Notes: generated by a model from the sequence alone, not told the origin. A stretch of DNA of 64,000 bases from Natrinema pellirubrum DSM 15624 (GCF_000230735.2 NC_019962.1:3720001-3784000); one strand, 5' to 3'. Shown: positions 46,175 to 55,065, counted from the stretch's first letter. Translations and numbers: made by a program.

Positions 46175-47463
46175 ACCCGATAGAGAGCCTACGGCTGGCG
46201 TGGCGGTCGATCCGGGGCCACAAGCTCCGGTCGGCGCTGACGACGCTGGGGATCGTGATCGGGATCGCGGCGGTGATCGCCTTCGTCACGCTGGGTGCGA
46301 GCCTCCAGGCCGGCATCATCGGCGATATCAGCCCCGACGATCAGCGCAACGTCTACGGCTGGGCGGCCGAGCCAGACACCGAAGGCGGGCCGCTGGCGGG
46401 TGCCCAGCCGGTGTTTACCGGCGACGACCTCGAGGCGGTCGAGGATCTGGACGAGGTCGAGGCGGCCTACGGCTACGCGACGATCCAGACGCAAGCGATC
46501 TCGAACGGCGACGAGACGGTCGCCCAGGGGAACGGGCTGATCGCCTCGGGGCCGTCCTACATCCGCGAGGAGCGGTTGGCTGAGGGGCGCCAGTTCCGGC
46601 AGGGCGAACCCGAGGCGGTCCTCAACCCGGCGGCTGCCAACCAGTTCGAGGAGAACGTTACCGTCGGCGACGAACTGACCGTGACGATCCTCGGCGGCGA
46701 GCGCCGGACCGTCGAAGTGGTCGGGATCACCGATACCAGCGAAGGCCAGAGCCCATTCGAGGGGTTCGAGTCCTCGCCGCGGGTGTACGTTCCCACGGAT
46801 CCCTACTACACGGAACAAGCGTCGGGACTCGGAGCCGGCGGGGCCGACGACGGGGGCGAGAACGAAAGCGGCGGCGAGGACGGCGAGGCGCGCTTCCTCG
46901 CGATCATCGTCGAAGCCCCCTCCGACGACGCGGCCGACATCGACGCCGCCCGCGAGAGCGCGACCGACTACCTCGAGAGCGATCAGTCCGACGCCAGCGA
47001 GTTCCTTGATGACGACCTCGCGGTCAGGTTCCAGACGAGTACGGAACTGCTCCAGCAGCTTCAGGACGTACTCGACCTGCTGCGGAACTTCATCGTCGGC
47101 ATCGCGGCCATCTCCCTGCTGGTCGGCTCGATCGGCATCGCCAACATCATGCTGGTCAGCGTCACCGAGCGGACCCGCGAGATCGGCATCATGAAAGCCG
47201 TCGGCGCACAGAACCGCGACGTCCTCGGCCTGTTCCTGACCGAAGCGGTGATCCTCGGCGTGATCGGCGCGATCCTGGGGACCGCCCTCGGACTGGTCGG
47301 CGGTTACGTCGGGGCCGAATACGTCGACCTGCCGCTCGTCTACCCCCTCGAGTACGTCGCGCTCGCGGTCGTCGTGGGGATACTCGTCGGGGTCCTCGCC
47401 GGGCTGTATCCCGCATGGCGGGCCGCGCGGACGGACCCGATCGACGCGCTGCGCTACGAGTGA
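46171..47463 (+). CDS. ABC transporter permease (MacB/FtsX type)
   Basis: A 430-aa permease with an N-terminal helix (LRSALTTLGIVIGIAAVIAF), a large extracellular MacB periplasmic-core-like domain (about residues 45-285) with an Asp/Gly-rich insert near 220-240, and three C-terminal FtsX helices (SIGIANIMLVSVTERTREIG). GTG start. Its stop abuts the stop of the converging DUF5518 gene. Confidence 0.93.
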   Translation: MNPIESLRLAWRSIRGHKLRSALTTLGIVIGIAAVIAFVTLGASLQAGIIGDISPDDQRNVYGWAAEPDTEGGPLAGAQPVFTGDDLEAVEDLDEVEAAYGYATIQTQAISNGDETVAQGNGLIASGPSYIREERLAEGRQFRQGEPEAVLNPAAANQFEENVTVGDELTVTILGGERRTVEVVGITDTSEGQSPFEGFESSPRVYVPTDPYYTEQASGLGAGGADDGGENESGGEDGEARFLAIIVEAPSDDAADIDAARESATDYLESDQSDASEFLDDDLAVRFQTSTELLQQLQDVLDLLRNFIVGIAAISLLVGSIGIANIMLVSVTERTREIGIMKAVGAQNRDVLGLFLTEAVILGVIGAILGTALGLVGGYVGAEYVDLPLVYPLEYVALAVVVGILVGVLAGLYPAWRAARTDPIDALRYE

Positions 47464-48009
47464 TCAGAACCGGTCGCGATCCCGCTCGCGGTCGGCGTCA
47501 CGTTCGTCCGCGGTGCGATCGGCGCCGAACTCCCTCGAGTCAGCGGTTCCCGAGTCGCGGTCCCACGTCGGTTCGCCGTCGGCAGGGGGTGCCCGACCGG
47601 ATTCCGTTTCGTAGCCGATCGTGGCCCGCGTCCGGTGGTGGCGGTCGGGATACTCGCGAGCGAGATACGCGCCCAGATAGCCGCCGAGCAGTGAGAGGCC
47701 CACCGTATAGAAGAGAGCAAAGAGCCCGCCGACGGCGATCACGATCGAAACCAGCGCGAACCCCTCGAGGGGAACCCCACCGGTGAGCCCGAGCCCGAGG
47801 ATACCGAAGACGACCAGCCCCATTCCCGCGATCGGCAGGAACGTGATCGCACCGGCGATCGCGCCGACGGTCGCACCCTGACGGCTATCCGGCCCCTCGA
47901 GGAACCCGGCGACGAGGCCGCCGAGGACGGTCGAGAACGGGATGAACGAGAGGACGACACCGACGACAGCACCGATGACGGCGTTGAGAAGGGTTCGAGT
48001 GCTGACCAT
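47464..48009 (-). CDS. DUF5518 family membrane protein
   Basis: A 181-aa protein. Residues 1-125 hold about four Gly-rich helices (NAVIGAVVGVVLSFIPFS, GGLVAGFLEG, GATVGAIAGAI), typical of DUF5518. Residues 126-181 form a charged Arg/Asp tail. The ATG at 48009 was chosen. Function unknown. Confidence 0.8.
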   Translation of the reverse strand: MVSTRTLLNAVIGAVVGVVLSFIPFSTVLGGLVAGFLEGPDSRQGATVGAIAGAITFLPIAGMGLVVFGILGLGLTGGVPLEGFALVSIVIAVGGLFALFYTVGLSLLGGYLGAYLAREYPDRHHRTRATIGYETESGRAPPADGEPTWDRDSGTADSREFGADRTADERDADRERDRDRF

Positions 48010-48272
48010 ATCGAACGGATGACGGACGCAGTGAAAGGTGTGGCGGGACCCACTCGGAAACATCGACCGCAACGGCGTTCGTCCCATCGGTCGCCACGCT
48101 CTATCCTGGCGTAATAACCATAAAATATATCAGACTATGTAGAAAATTTGATTTTGTATAAACTGCCATGAATAAACCAGCACCGGATAGACGCCGTGTG
48201 GGTACAAGCATCGCCGATGGACCGATTGCGGCCCGGATGAGGGCGTAACCAGTTACGGAAGGAGGACCGAGA

Positions 48273-48482
48273 ATGCCAGTACTCTCGATCTTCGGTCGAC
48301 TGAATCGACTGCTAATAGAGAACCACGTCGTTCACGGCATCATCGCAGCCGTGGTCGTGTTCGCCGTCAAAATCGGGTTCGACGTAGCCACGGGCAAAGA
48401 CCCGTCGGTACTCGAGGCGGTCGTCGCCGGCGTGGTCTTGGGAGCGATCTACTACGGGGGATTGAAATACGGCGCCTCGTAG
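48273..48482 (+). CDS. Small two-helix membrane protein
   Basis: A 69-aa protein with two hydrophobic segments (about residues 19-36 and 48-63). A strong Shine-Dalgarno-like GGAGGA (48261-48266) precedes the ATG, unusual among the mostly leaderless genes here. It ends 13 nt before the next gene, so the two are probably one operon. Function unknown. Confidence 0.65.
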   Translation: MPVLSIFGRLNRLLIENHVVHGIIAAVVVFAVKIGFDVATGKDPSVLEAVVAGVVLGAIYYGGLKYGAS

Positions 48483-48495
48483 CCGGCCGCGAGAG

Positions 48496-50118
48496 ATGTC
48501 GCGACGATATCGAGCCCTCATCGATGGCCTGCGGATTGGATACGTTGACGGAGTACGAGACTGGCGGACGCTCAGGCGAGAACCCCTTCGGCTCGCATTG
48601 CTCGTCTGTGGCGGTGTCGTGTCGTGTCTCTATCTAGGGCTGATGGCGCTGGTCATCGAGGGCGGCACCGCGGAACTCGTGGCTCGCTCCGACCCGACGC
48701 TTCCGCCGCTGGTCGGACTGTTCACGACGTTGTTGTGGCTGTCGAGTACCGCGTTGTTCGGCCAGCGGGCGGCGATGCGGGTCGACGATATCGAAAACGC
48801 GTCGCTGCTACTGACGAGTACGGGACCGACGGCGGTGACGATCGGAGTTCTGGTCGGTGAATACGTCCGCGCGCTCGCCTTCGCGCTCCTGCCGACGGGG
48901 CTCCTCGGTCTCGGCTTTCTCTCGGGAGCCGATACGTACGCACCGCTGGTTACCGTCCCACTGACGGTCTGTCTCGCACTGCTGAGTAGCGTCTGTTGTG
49001 GCTACGCGGCCGGCTCCGGAATCGCCCTGTTCAGTCGGCGGTCGAAGTGGAAGACGTCGTTCGTGGCCGGTGGAATCGCACTCGTCACTGTCGCCGGTCT
49101 CGTCGTCGCCATGAGCCGACTCGGTACGGCTCCCGAACTCGCCGCGCGCTTGCCGCCGAGCTGGTACGGCGATCTCCTCGCCGTCGGAACACCGATCGAA
49201 GCGTCACCGTACCGAGCCGTCGGCGCGGTACTTGGAACGGGCGTTCTCGTCGCTGCGTGCGGGAGCGCAACGAAACGGACCACGACGGCCCTTTGGCTGG
49301 ACGGACGGAACGCGACCGCCTACGAGGACTGGTCGGGCGGACGGACAGCGGACGAGTCGGACGATCGACTCGTCTCGGTCGCGTCGCTCGCGGAACGGGT
49401 CGATCGACCGACGCGCTGTGTCGCATGCCGGTCGGTCCGTCGGGCGAAACGACGTCCGTCTCGGCTCTCGCACCTTGCGTTGCCGCTGCTTATCAGCGCG
49501 TGGCTGCTCGTTGATCTGGCCCGGATCGGGGATATCGAATCCGGGTTTCCGATCGCCGTCGGGCTCCTCGGGGCGTGGTTCGTCGGCGGATTCCTCACGC
49601 TGAACCCGCTGGGTGACGACGGGGCGGCGTTACCGACGACGCTAGCGTCACCGCTTGCCGGCCGGCAGTTCGTGCGGGGAACGGCGCTTGTCAGCGCCGT
49701 CGTCGGCATCCCGTTGCTTGTCGGAAGCGTCGCCGGGAGTGGCGTCGCGGCGTATTCGCTGCCGGTCTCCGTGGGACTCGCGGTCTGGGCCGGCGTTCAC
49801 GGGTCAACCGCCATCGCGATCGGACTCGCCGTCGGGATGGTGTTTCCACGATTCGGCGCGGTCCGTATCGGTCGACGACGGGACATCGTCCCGCCGAGTC
49901 TGACCGCCCTCGCGATCTACTCGACGATAGTGTTCGCGTTCGGGGTTGGAGGTGTCGTCGCCGTTCTCGGTCCGTGGATACTGTTCGAGGGCGATCCCAC
50001 AACGGTCTCCATGTTCGCTGGACTCTCAACGCTCGTTTGGCTCTCGATCGAGGCCGGAGTCGGATACGGCTGTTACCGGATCGCGGTCCGATGCTTCGAC
50101 CGCTACACGCTCGATTGA
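48496..50118 (+). CDS. Large polytopic membrane protein, ABC-2-like, without ATPase partner
   Basis: A 540-aa protein with roughly twelve hydrophobic segments in two halves, separated by a polar region (about residues 265-315) containing RCVACRSVRRAKRR. The first half begins DGVRDWRTLRREPLRLALLV. The general plan resembles double-length ABC-2 permeases, but no ATPase gene is adjacent; the nearest is at 45425-46174. Exact family not recognised. Its position upstream of the halocin gene makes export or immunity a possible, unproven role. Confidence 0.75.
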   Translation: MSRRYRALIDGLRIGYVDGVRDWRTLRREPLRLALLVCGGVVSCLYLGLMALVIEGGTAELVARSDPTLPPLVGLFTTLLWLSSTALFGQRAAMRVDDIENASLLLTSTGPTAVTIGVLVGEYVRALAFALLPTGLLGLGFLSGADTYAPLVTVPLTVCLALLSSVCCGYAAGSGIALFSRRSKWKTSFVAGGIALVTVAGLVVAMSRLGTAPELAARLPPSWYGDLLAVGTPIEASPYRAVGAVLGTGVLVAACGSATKRTTTALWLDGRNATAYEDWSGGRTADESDDRLVSVASLAERVDRPTRCVACRSVRRAKRRPSRLSHLALPLLISAWLLVDLARIGDIESGFPIAVGLLGAWFVGGFLTLNPLGDDGAALPTTLASPLAGRQFVRGTALVSAVVGIPLLVGSVAGSGVAAYSLPVSVGLAVWAGVHGSTAIAIGLAVGMVFPRFGAVRIGRRRDIVPPSLTALAIYSTIVFAFGVGGVVAVLGPWILFEGDPTTVSMFAGLSTLVWLSIEAGVGYGCYRIAVRCFDRYTLD

Positions 50119-50125
50119 ATCCTCC

Positions 50126-50338
50126 TCACAGTTTCCGTCGAATCGTCCCTGCGAGGTCGAACCAGAACGAGAGGACACCACAGACGAGTATCCCGACGAT
50201 CGCAGCGAGATACACCTCGAGCCCGAGCGTCTCGAGCATCCAATCGGGGTCGAGGAACCCCGACGCGACGATCAGCCCACAGAGGGCCGCTACGCCCGTG
50301 ATCAACAGGGCGATCGGCAGCGAGGTTTGACGGTTCAT
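50126..50338 (-). CDS. Small two-helix membrane protein
   Basis: A 70-aa protein: basic N-terminus MNRQTS, helix about residues 8-27, short loop LDPDWMLETLGLE, helix about 41-60 and basic end TIRRKL. TTTAATAT on the minus strand (50363-50371) lies 25-33 nt upstream. Its size and position next to the halocin island would suit an accessory immunity or secretion protein, but this is inference. Confidence 0.65.
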   Translation of the reverse strand: MNRQTSLPIALLITGVAALCGLIVASGFLDPDWMLETLGLEVYLAAIVGILVCGVLSFWFDLAGTIRRKL

Positions 50339-50362
50339 GCGAACGTGTAGATACACCAACCA

Positions 50363-50371
50363 TATTAAAGT
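50363..50371 (-). promoter_or_regulatory. TATA box for the 70-aa membrane protein
   Basis: Minus-strand TTTAATAT within an AT-rich 250-nt divergent region, 25-33 nt before the ATG at 50338. Confidence 0.5.
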
Positions 50372-50472
50372 GATGTTTACTAATTTCCGATTTTTACCGT
50401 TGGGCAATCCCGGAACTTCGAGAGAACGTGACAGGATATCGTTCGCGCCCACATATACATTTTCATAAAAAG

Positions 50473-50486
50473 AAATAAATACTATA
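50473..50486 (+). promoter_or_regulatory. TATA box for the FilR1-type regulator
   Basis: AATAAATACTATAT lies 33-46 nt before the TTG at 50519 and about 100 nt before the ATG at 50588, in AT-rich DNA unlike the surrounding genome. Confidence 0.45.
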
Positions 50487-50587
50487 TCGAAAATATAGAA
50501 ACTAAAGGGCCGGTCGAATTGACAGAAGAAGCGTACTCCGCGAACGCGCATCGGCGGATCAAACCAGAGTCGAGGCCGTCACTACAC

Positions 50588-51409
50588 ATGAACTTCGATA
50601 CCCAGACCGAAGTCGAGGACAGCGTCGAGAACGACACGTACGACGACGCGAAAGTGCTGATGGAGACGCGACATCGATTTCGACTGCTGCGTCTCCTCGA
50701 GCAGTCGTCACGAACGCAGTCCGAGTTGGCGGAACAAATGGACATCCATCGAACGACCCTCCGGCGTAACCTCCGCACGTTGCGACAGCAAAACTGGATC
50801 GCGGAAGACGGGAACCGATACGCGATCACGGCCGCGGGCGAGATCGTACTCTCGAGTTTCGACGAATTACTACGCGATGTCGAACGCGCGACCAAGCTTG
50901 GAACGTTTCTTACGGAGTGTACCGTCGATCTCCCCGAGGAGTTCCCCGCGCTGGGAAACGATGAAATCGCGTTGAACGGAGCCGACCAGCCGTTCGCTGC
51001 AGTGAACGAATTCATCGAATTCATCGAAACCGCGGACCGGTTGCAGTTGTGTCTTCCAGCGATAAACCCGAGATATGTGACGCTGCTTACCGATTTGTGT
51101 CCGACGACCCGAATCGAACTCGTCGGACCGAAGGAGTGTTTCGAAACGCTGGTCGCGACGGCGGCCGCCGAACTCCGAACGTTACGGCGATCGGACACGG
51201 TAGCGGTAACGGTAATCGATGAGCGCCCACCGTTCGGAATCTGTTTCGACGAGGACCGATGCATGCTGGTCGCGTACAACGACGGGGGCGGGATACACGG
51301 TATCGTTCGGTTCGACGATCCCGCGGGCGGTATCGAGAACTGGCTGGAAGACGAATACAGGTCGTTCGAACAGGGCGGACGGAACGCCGAACTACCCCTA
51401 ACCGAATGA
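50588..51409 (+). CDS. FilR1-type HTH transcriptional regulator
   Basis: A 273-aa protein. A winged HTH (about residues 25-85) reads RFRLLRLLEQSSRTQSELAE and DIHRTTLRRNLRTLRQQNWI. The methanogenesis-regulator FilR1-like middle domain follows (about 95-270), with FEFIETADRLQLCLP-type and AVTVIDERPPFGICFDEDR segments. An in-frame TTG at 50519 would add 23 residues and fits the TATA box better; the ATG fits the family better. It lies 238 nt upstream of the halocin gene on the same strand and is the obvious candidate for its control. Confidence 0.82.
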   Translation: MNFDTQTEVEDSVENDTYDDAKVLMETRHRFRLLRLLEQSSRTQSELAEQMDIHRTTLRRNLRTLRQQNWIAEDGNRYAITAAGEIVLSSFDELLRDVERATKLGTFLTECTVDLPEEFPALGNDEIALNGADQPFAAVNEFIEFIETADRLQLCLPAINPRYVTLLTDLCPTTRIELVGPKECFETLVATAAAELRTLRRSDTVAVTVIDERPPFGICFDEDRCMLVAYNDGGGIHGIVRFDDPAGGIENWLEDEYRSFEQGGRNAELPLTE

Positions 51410-51607
51410 GCCGGCGTCTGCCAGACGAGTCCTCGGTCGTGATTCGGTGACCCGCCGCCAGTGCCGAGATCGTCGACGCGGTAACCGTCGCTGCAGTCGG
51501 TCCGAGACGAATAACACCGTCGAGCGACCGGTCGGGCGGATTCGTGCGGGCCCTACACACTGAGTGGCAGTCGTTCGAGCGACACTGGATACTAATTCCG
51601 CACTAGA

Positions 51608-51618
51608 TACTATTAATA
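51608..51618 (+). promoter_or_regulatory. TATA box for the halocin gene
   Basis: TACTATTAATA is centred about 35 nt before the ATG at 51648. The predicted transcription start (about 25 nt downstream) falls after the ATG at 51624, supporting 51648 as the true start. Confidence 0.55.
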
Positions 51619-51647
51619 CACACATGAAAGAAATAATAACTGCAGCG

Positions 51648-52508
51648 ATGACCGAAGACGAACGCTCGGACGACAAGACGGGCATCGATCGACGAACGGT
51701 CCTCAGAACGGTCGGTACGGCCGGTGTTCTCGCGACCGGAACGGCCGGTGTCGCAGCCGCTGGCAGCCAGTTCTCGCGGGCGGAGGAAACGAGGCTCCTT
51801 ACCGGCGAAGAGAAACGGGAACTCGCCCGCGAGCTTTCCGAGACCGAGGCGTTCCGAGAGCTGGCACAGCAGGCTCGAGAGGACGGAAATCTGATTCGTA
51901 ACGAGGCGGACGGCGTCACTGCCGGCTACGCCACGGGTGAGGGATTCACTCGGGAAATTGTCGAATACGAGCTCAAGGGACTGAGCGACGCCGAGCGGGG
52001 CAGCATCGTCGTCGGACGCGACCCGACGACCGATGAGATCGAAGTCGCGAGCCTTGATTACTACTACGAGACCGACGACGGCGTTCTGGATGAGGTCCAT
52101 CGAACGGAATCCGCGGACGCGGCTGGGAGCGAACAGCTCGAGACCGCGACAGCGGACTCGGCGGGCGGAACGACGGTCATCTCCGTCGACACGGCGGCGA
52201 TCCGCAGGGTACAGGACGGCTCGACCGAGCTAGACGAGTCGGGCGCGGGCGGTACGGCGAACGGAACGGTCACGACGCAGATCGACGTCACGGGGTGTGA
52301 CGCCTGTAAGATCGTGGCCGGACAGGTCTGTAACGTCGGTTGCGGTGCGACCGGCGGCTTCATTTGTGGATTCCTCGGGATCACCGTTCCGGTTGCCGGA
52401 CTCAGCTGTCTGGGTCTCGTCGAGATCATCTGTACCGTCGCCGACGAGTACAGCGGCTGCGGCGATGCAGTCGCCGAAGAGGCCTGTGACAGAGCGGACC
52501 TCTGTTGA
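51648..52508 (+). CDS. halC8: Halocin C8-type precursor (immunity protein plus peptide)
   Basis: A 286-aa preproprotein. The Tat signal DRRTVLRTVG (Arg15-Arg16), a hydrophobic stretch and AAA near residue 38 target it for export. Residues about 39-210 correspond to the HalI immunity part, and residues 211-286 to the mature halocin. In Natrinema sp. AS7092 one gene of 283 codons gives both the 207-aa immunity protein and the 76-aa peptide (Sun et al. 2005); lengths here are 210 and 76. All ten Cys of the peptide are present. An ATG at 51624 would add eight residues but lies upstream of the predicted transcript start. Its composition is AT-richer than that of surrounding operons. Confidence 0.93.
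   Translation: MTEDERSDDKTGIDRRTVLRTVGTAGVLATGTAGVAAAGSQFSRAEETRLLTGEEKRELARELSETEAFRELAQQAREDGNLIRNEADGVTAGYATGEGFTREIVEYELKGLSDAERGSIVVGRDPTTDEIEVASLDYYYETDDGVLDEVHRTESADAAGSEQLETATADSAGGTTVISVDTAAIRRVQDGSTELDESGAGGTANGTVTTQIDVTGCDACKIVAGQVCNVGCGATGGFICGFLGITVPVAGLSCLGLVEIICTVADEYSGCGDAVAEEACDRADLC
52278..52505 (+). other. Mature halocin C8-like peptide region
   Basis: The last 76 codons encode a peptide starting QIDVTGCDACK and ending CDRADLC. Cys are at peptide positions 7, 10, 18, 22, 30, 44, 52, 61, 70 and 76. Its core, GFICGFLGITVPVAGLSCLG, is strongly hydrophobic. By recall, the known HalC8 peptide starts with Asp, has the same length and the same ten Cys, and differs mainly by conservative changes. 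The predicted cleavage is after TVTT; the protease is unknown. Confidence 0.85.
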
Positions 52509-52725
52509 TTCGACGAGCCCGCGATGCGGTATCGGTGAGCGGTCAGCAGCCCGCCGAGACCATGTCTCCGGGACATAGCGACCAGATAAGTACATAGCGG
52601 TCCCGGCTGCGCGCCGGCTCGGGGTCGCAGAGCCACCACCCCCATCGGGCGATACCGTCGGGGCCGCACGTTGGTCCCTGCCGTACGGATTCGGTTCCGT
52701 GTTGGATTCGATCTCGTCCGCGGAC

Positions 52726-53856
52726 TCAGTCATCCGCGGTCTGCGAACTCGACTCCTGAAAAGTCGTCTCCGTATCGCCGTTCGCGGGCGGCTCGAGATC
52801 GGCTTCGATGATCTCGCTGAACGTGGCGTCGGTGTTGACCTCGTCGGCCAGCAGGTCGACGGCCTCGACGAAGACGGCGACCAGCAGCGGGCCGACGACG
52901 ACGCCGATCGGGCCGAGGGTAAAGAGCCCGCCGGTGAAGCCGACGAAATAGAGGCTGCCGGGGAGGCCGGCGGAGCGACGCGCCAGCCGCGGCCGGACGA
53001 CGACGTCGGGGAGCCAGCCGACGAGGACGAGGCCGAGAACGCCGATCAGGGCCGCTGCAACGAGGTTGCCGGCGACCGCCTGATAGAGCGCGATCGGCGT
53101 GATCAACATGCTCGGCCCGATGATCGGGACGAACTGCAACACGGCGGCGACGATCGCGAGCGTCAGTGCGCCCTCGTATCCCAGCGCCCAAAACAGCGGG
53201 TAGGCAACGGCAAACGTCGCGAGCGAGGTCGCGACCTGCAGGACGTAGATCGCGTACAGCGTCTCTCGAGCCCGCGTGGCGAGCGCGTAGACGACGTCGC
53301 GGTAGTCGTAGGGGATCGGCGCGACGGCGGCCCGGCCCGCCTCGTCGCCTTTGAGCAGGACGCCGAAGATGAGGACGAGAAACAGCGCGAACTTGATCGC
53401 CAGCACCGGGAGGGAAAGCGCGAAGTCGGTCGCGACGCCGCTCAGGGAATCGACCGCCATCGACTGGACCTGCCCCGCCTCGATGGTCTGGGTCGTTCCG
53501 AAGGCCGTGATCGACAGCTCACGCGGCAGGGCCTCGACCGCCTCGAGGACGCCCTCGATGCGAAAGTACAGCGTCACGACGATCGGCGCGAAGACGGCGG
53601 TCGCGCTCGCGAAGCCGATCACAGTCGCCGCGAGCGCGGCCGTCCACTCCGAGAGCCCGCGCCTGACGAGCCACCCCTGGACCGGCATGAGGACGTAGGC
53701 GACCGTCAGTGCGAAGAGGATCGTTCCCAGTACCTCGAGCAGGATCCCGCCGGTCACGACCCCGAGCGCGACGACGATCCCCGCGAGGACGTAACGGCGC
53801 TTTCGTCTCGAGCGATCTCCCCCGCGAGCGGTCTCAGTCACAGCCGAGACTCTCAC
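52726..53856 (-). CDS. AI-2E family transporter
   Basis: A 376-aa membrane protein with about seven to eight helices. The characteristic C-terminal phrases are LQFVPIIGPSMLITPIALYQ (about 240-260) and GFTGGLFTLGPIGVVVGPLL (about 306-325). Family members include AI-2 exporters and Na+/H+ antiporters; specificity is not predictable. The C-terminal 50 residues are acidic. Confidence 0.9.
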   Translation of the reverse strand: MRVSAVTETARGGDRSRRKRRYVLAGIVVALGVVTGGILLEVLGTILFALTVAYVLMPVQGWLVRRGLSEWTAALAATVIGFASATAVFAPIVVTLYFRIEGVLEAVEALPRELSITAFGTTQTIEAGQVQSMAVDSLSGVATDFALSLPVLAIKFALFLVLIFGVLLKGDEAGRAAVAPIPYDYRDVVYALATRARETLYAIYVLQVATSLATFAVAYPLFWALGYEGALTLAIVAAVLQFVPIIGPSMLITPIALYQAVAGNLVAAALIGVLGLVLVGWLPDVVVRPRLARRSAGLPGSLYFVGFTGGLFTLGPIGVVVGPLLVAVFVEAVDLLADEVNTDATFSEIIEADLEPPANGDTETTFQESSSQTADD

Positions 53857-53909
53857 TCGAGCGGTAAAGTCTTTGTCCGATTGACGGGACCGATCGGCCG
53901 ATCACGCCG

Positions 53910-53915
53910 TTTAAG
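53910..53915 (+). promoter_or_regulatory. TATA box for the thiamine-type ABC operon
   Basis: TTTAAG lies 25-30 nt before the ATG at 53940, leaving no room for a leader or TPP riboswitch. Confidence 0.5.
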
Positions 53916-53939
53916 ACCACTGAGTGTAACCACCGAGTA

Positions 53940-55061
53940 ATGGATCGACGAACGTTCATCGGGACGGTCGGTGCGGGGACGGTCGCCGGCGTCGCCGGCT
54001 GTCTGACTCGCGATGGCGACGGAAACGGCGACGACGGCAGCGACGGCGACCCCGAGCCGGAAAATCCGGACCTCGAGGGGGAGCTTCGAGTCGCGACCTA
54101 CAGTTCGATGGTCGACGGCGAGAATCCGGCCGGAGAGTGGCTCAAGGAGGTCTTCGAGGAGGAGTATCCCGACGCCGAACTGACCTGGACGGTGCCGGAA
54201 AACGGCATCAACCAGTACATCGAGCGCGAGCGAAGCGACGTGGACCTCGACGCCGACGTCTATCTCGGCGCGAACGTCGACGATCTCGTTCTGGTCGACG
54301 ACCGACTCGAGGAAGGCGGGTTGCTCCGGGATCTCAACGTCGACCGAATCGACAACGCCGAGCGGATCCGCGACGGGCTGGACATGGGCGATCCTCACGG
54401 CCGGGTCCTCGCCTACGACACGGGCTACATCAGCCTCGTCTACGACGAGACCGTCGTCGACGAACCCGAGACGCTCGCGGATCTGACCGAACCGGCCTAC
54501 GAGGACGCGTTGCTCGCCCAGAACGCCCAGAGTTCCGATCCCGGCCAGGCATTCTTGCTGTGGACGATCGACGCCTACGGCGAGGATGGCTATCTCGATT
54601 ACTGGGACAACCTCGCGGCCAACGGCGTGCGCATCCTCAAAGACTGGTCCGAGTCCTACAGCGGCGCGTATATGGAAGAGGAGCGACCCATGGTCGTCTC
54701 CTACTCGACCGACCAGGTGTACGCAAACGAGTACGGCTACGACATGCGTCGCCATCAGGTCGCGTTCCCGAACGATCAGGGGTACGCCAACCCCGAAGGA
54801 ATGGGGATCTTCGAGGGCGCGAGCGAACTCGACCTCGCCTACGAGTTCCTCGATTTCGCCCTCTCGAGCGAGGCCCAGGCCGTCATCGCACAGCGCAACG
54901 TCCAGTTCCCCGCCGTCGAGGAGGAGTTCGTCGATCTCGACGACGAGTTCGACCAGTACGCCCACGTCCCGCCGGAGGCGGTGACCGTCGGCTACGACCG
55001 ACTCCGGGGCAACCTCGAGGGGTGGGTCGACGACTGGGCCCGCGAGTTCGCCGGCCAGTAA
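53940..55061 (+). CDS. Thiamine-type ABC transporter substrate-binding lipoprotein
   Basis: A 373-aa Tat-exported lipoprotein: DRRTFIGTVG, lipobox VAGC (Cys about residue 21) and an Asp/Gly linker. The body resembles TbpA/ThiB: VATYSSMVDGENPAGEWLKE, DADVYLGANVDDLVL, then AYDTGYISLVYDE and VVSYSTDQVYANE. First gene of a three-gene operon. Thiamine is the best guess; iron or another small solute is possible because the class overlaps with ferric-binding proteins. Confidence 0.85.
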   Translation: MDRRTFIGTVGAGTVAGVAGCLTRDGDGNGDDGSDGDPEPENPDLEGELRVATYSSMVDGENPAGEWLKEVFEEEYPDAELTWTVPENGINQYIERERSDVDLDADVYLGANVDDLVLVDDRLEEGGLLRDLNVDRIDNAERIRDGLDMGDPHGRVLAYDTGYISLVYDETVVDEPETLADLTEPAYEDALLAQNAQSSDPGQAFLLWTIDAYGEDGYLDYWDNLAANGVRILKDWSESYSGAYMEEERPMVVSYSTDQVYANEYGYDMRRHQVAFPNDQGYANPEGMGIFEGASELDLAYEFLDFALSSEAQAVIAQRNVQFPAVEEEFVDLDDEFDQYAHVPPEAVTVGYDRLRGNLEGWVDDWAREFAGQ

Positions 55062-55065
55062 GCCC

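Noticed and set aside
53880-53939. Possible TPP riboswitch before the thiamine-type operon
   Set aside because: Only 60 nt separate it from the divergent gene side, and a TATA box lies 25-30 nt before the ATG; no THI-box sequence is present.
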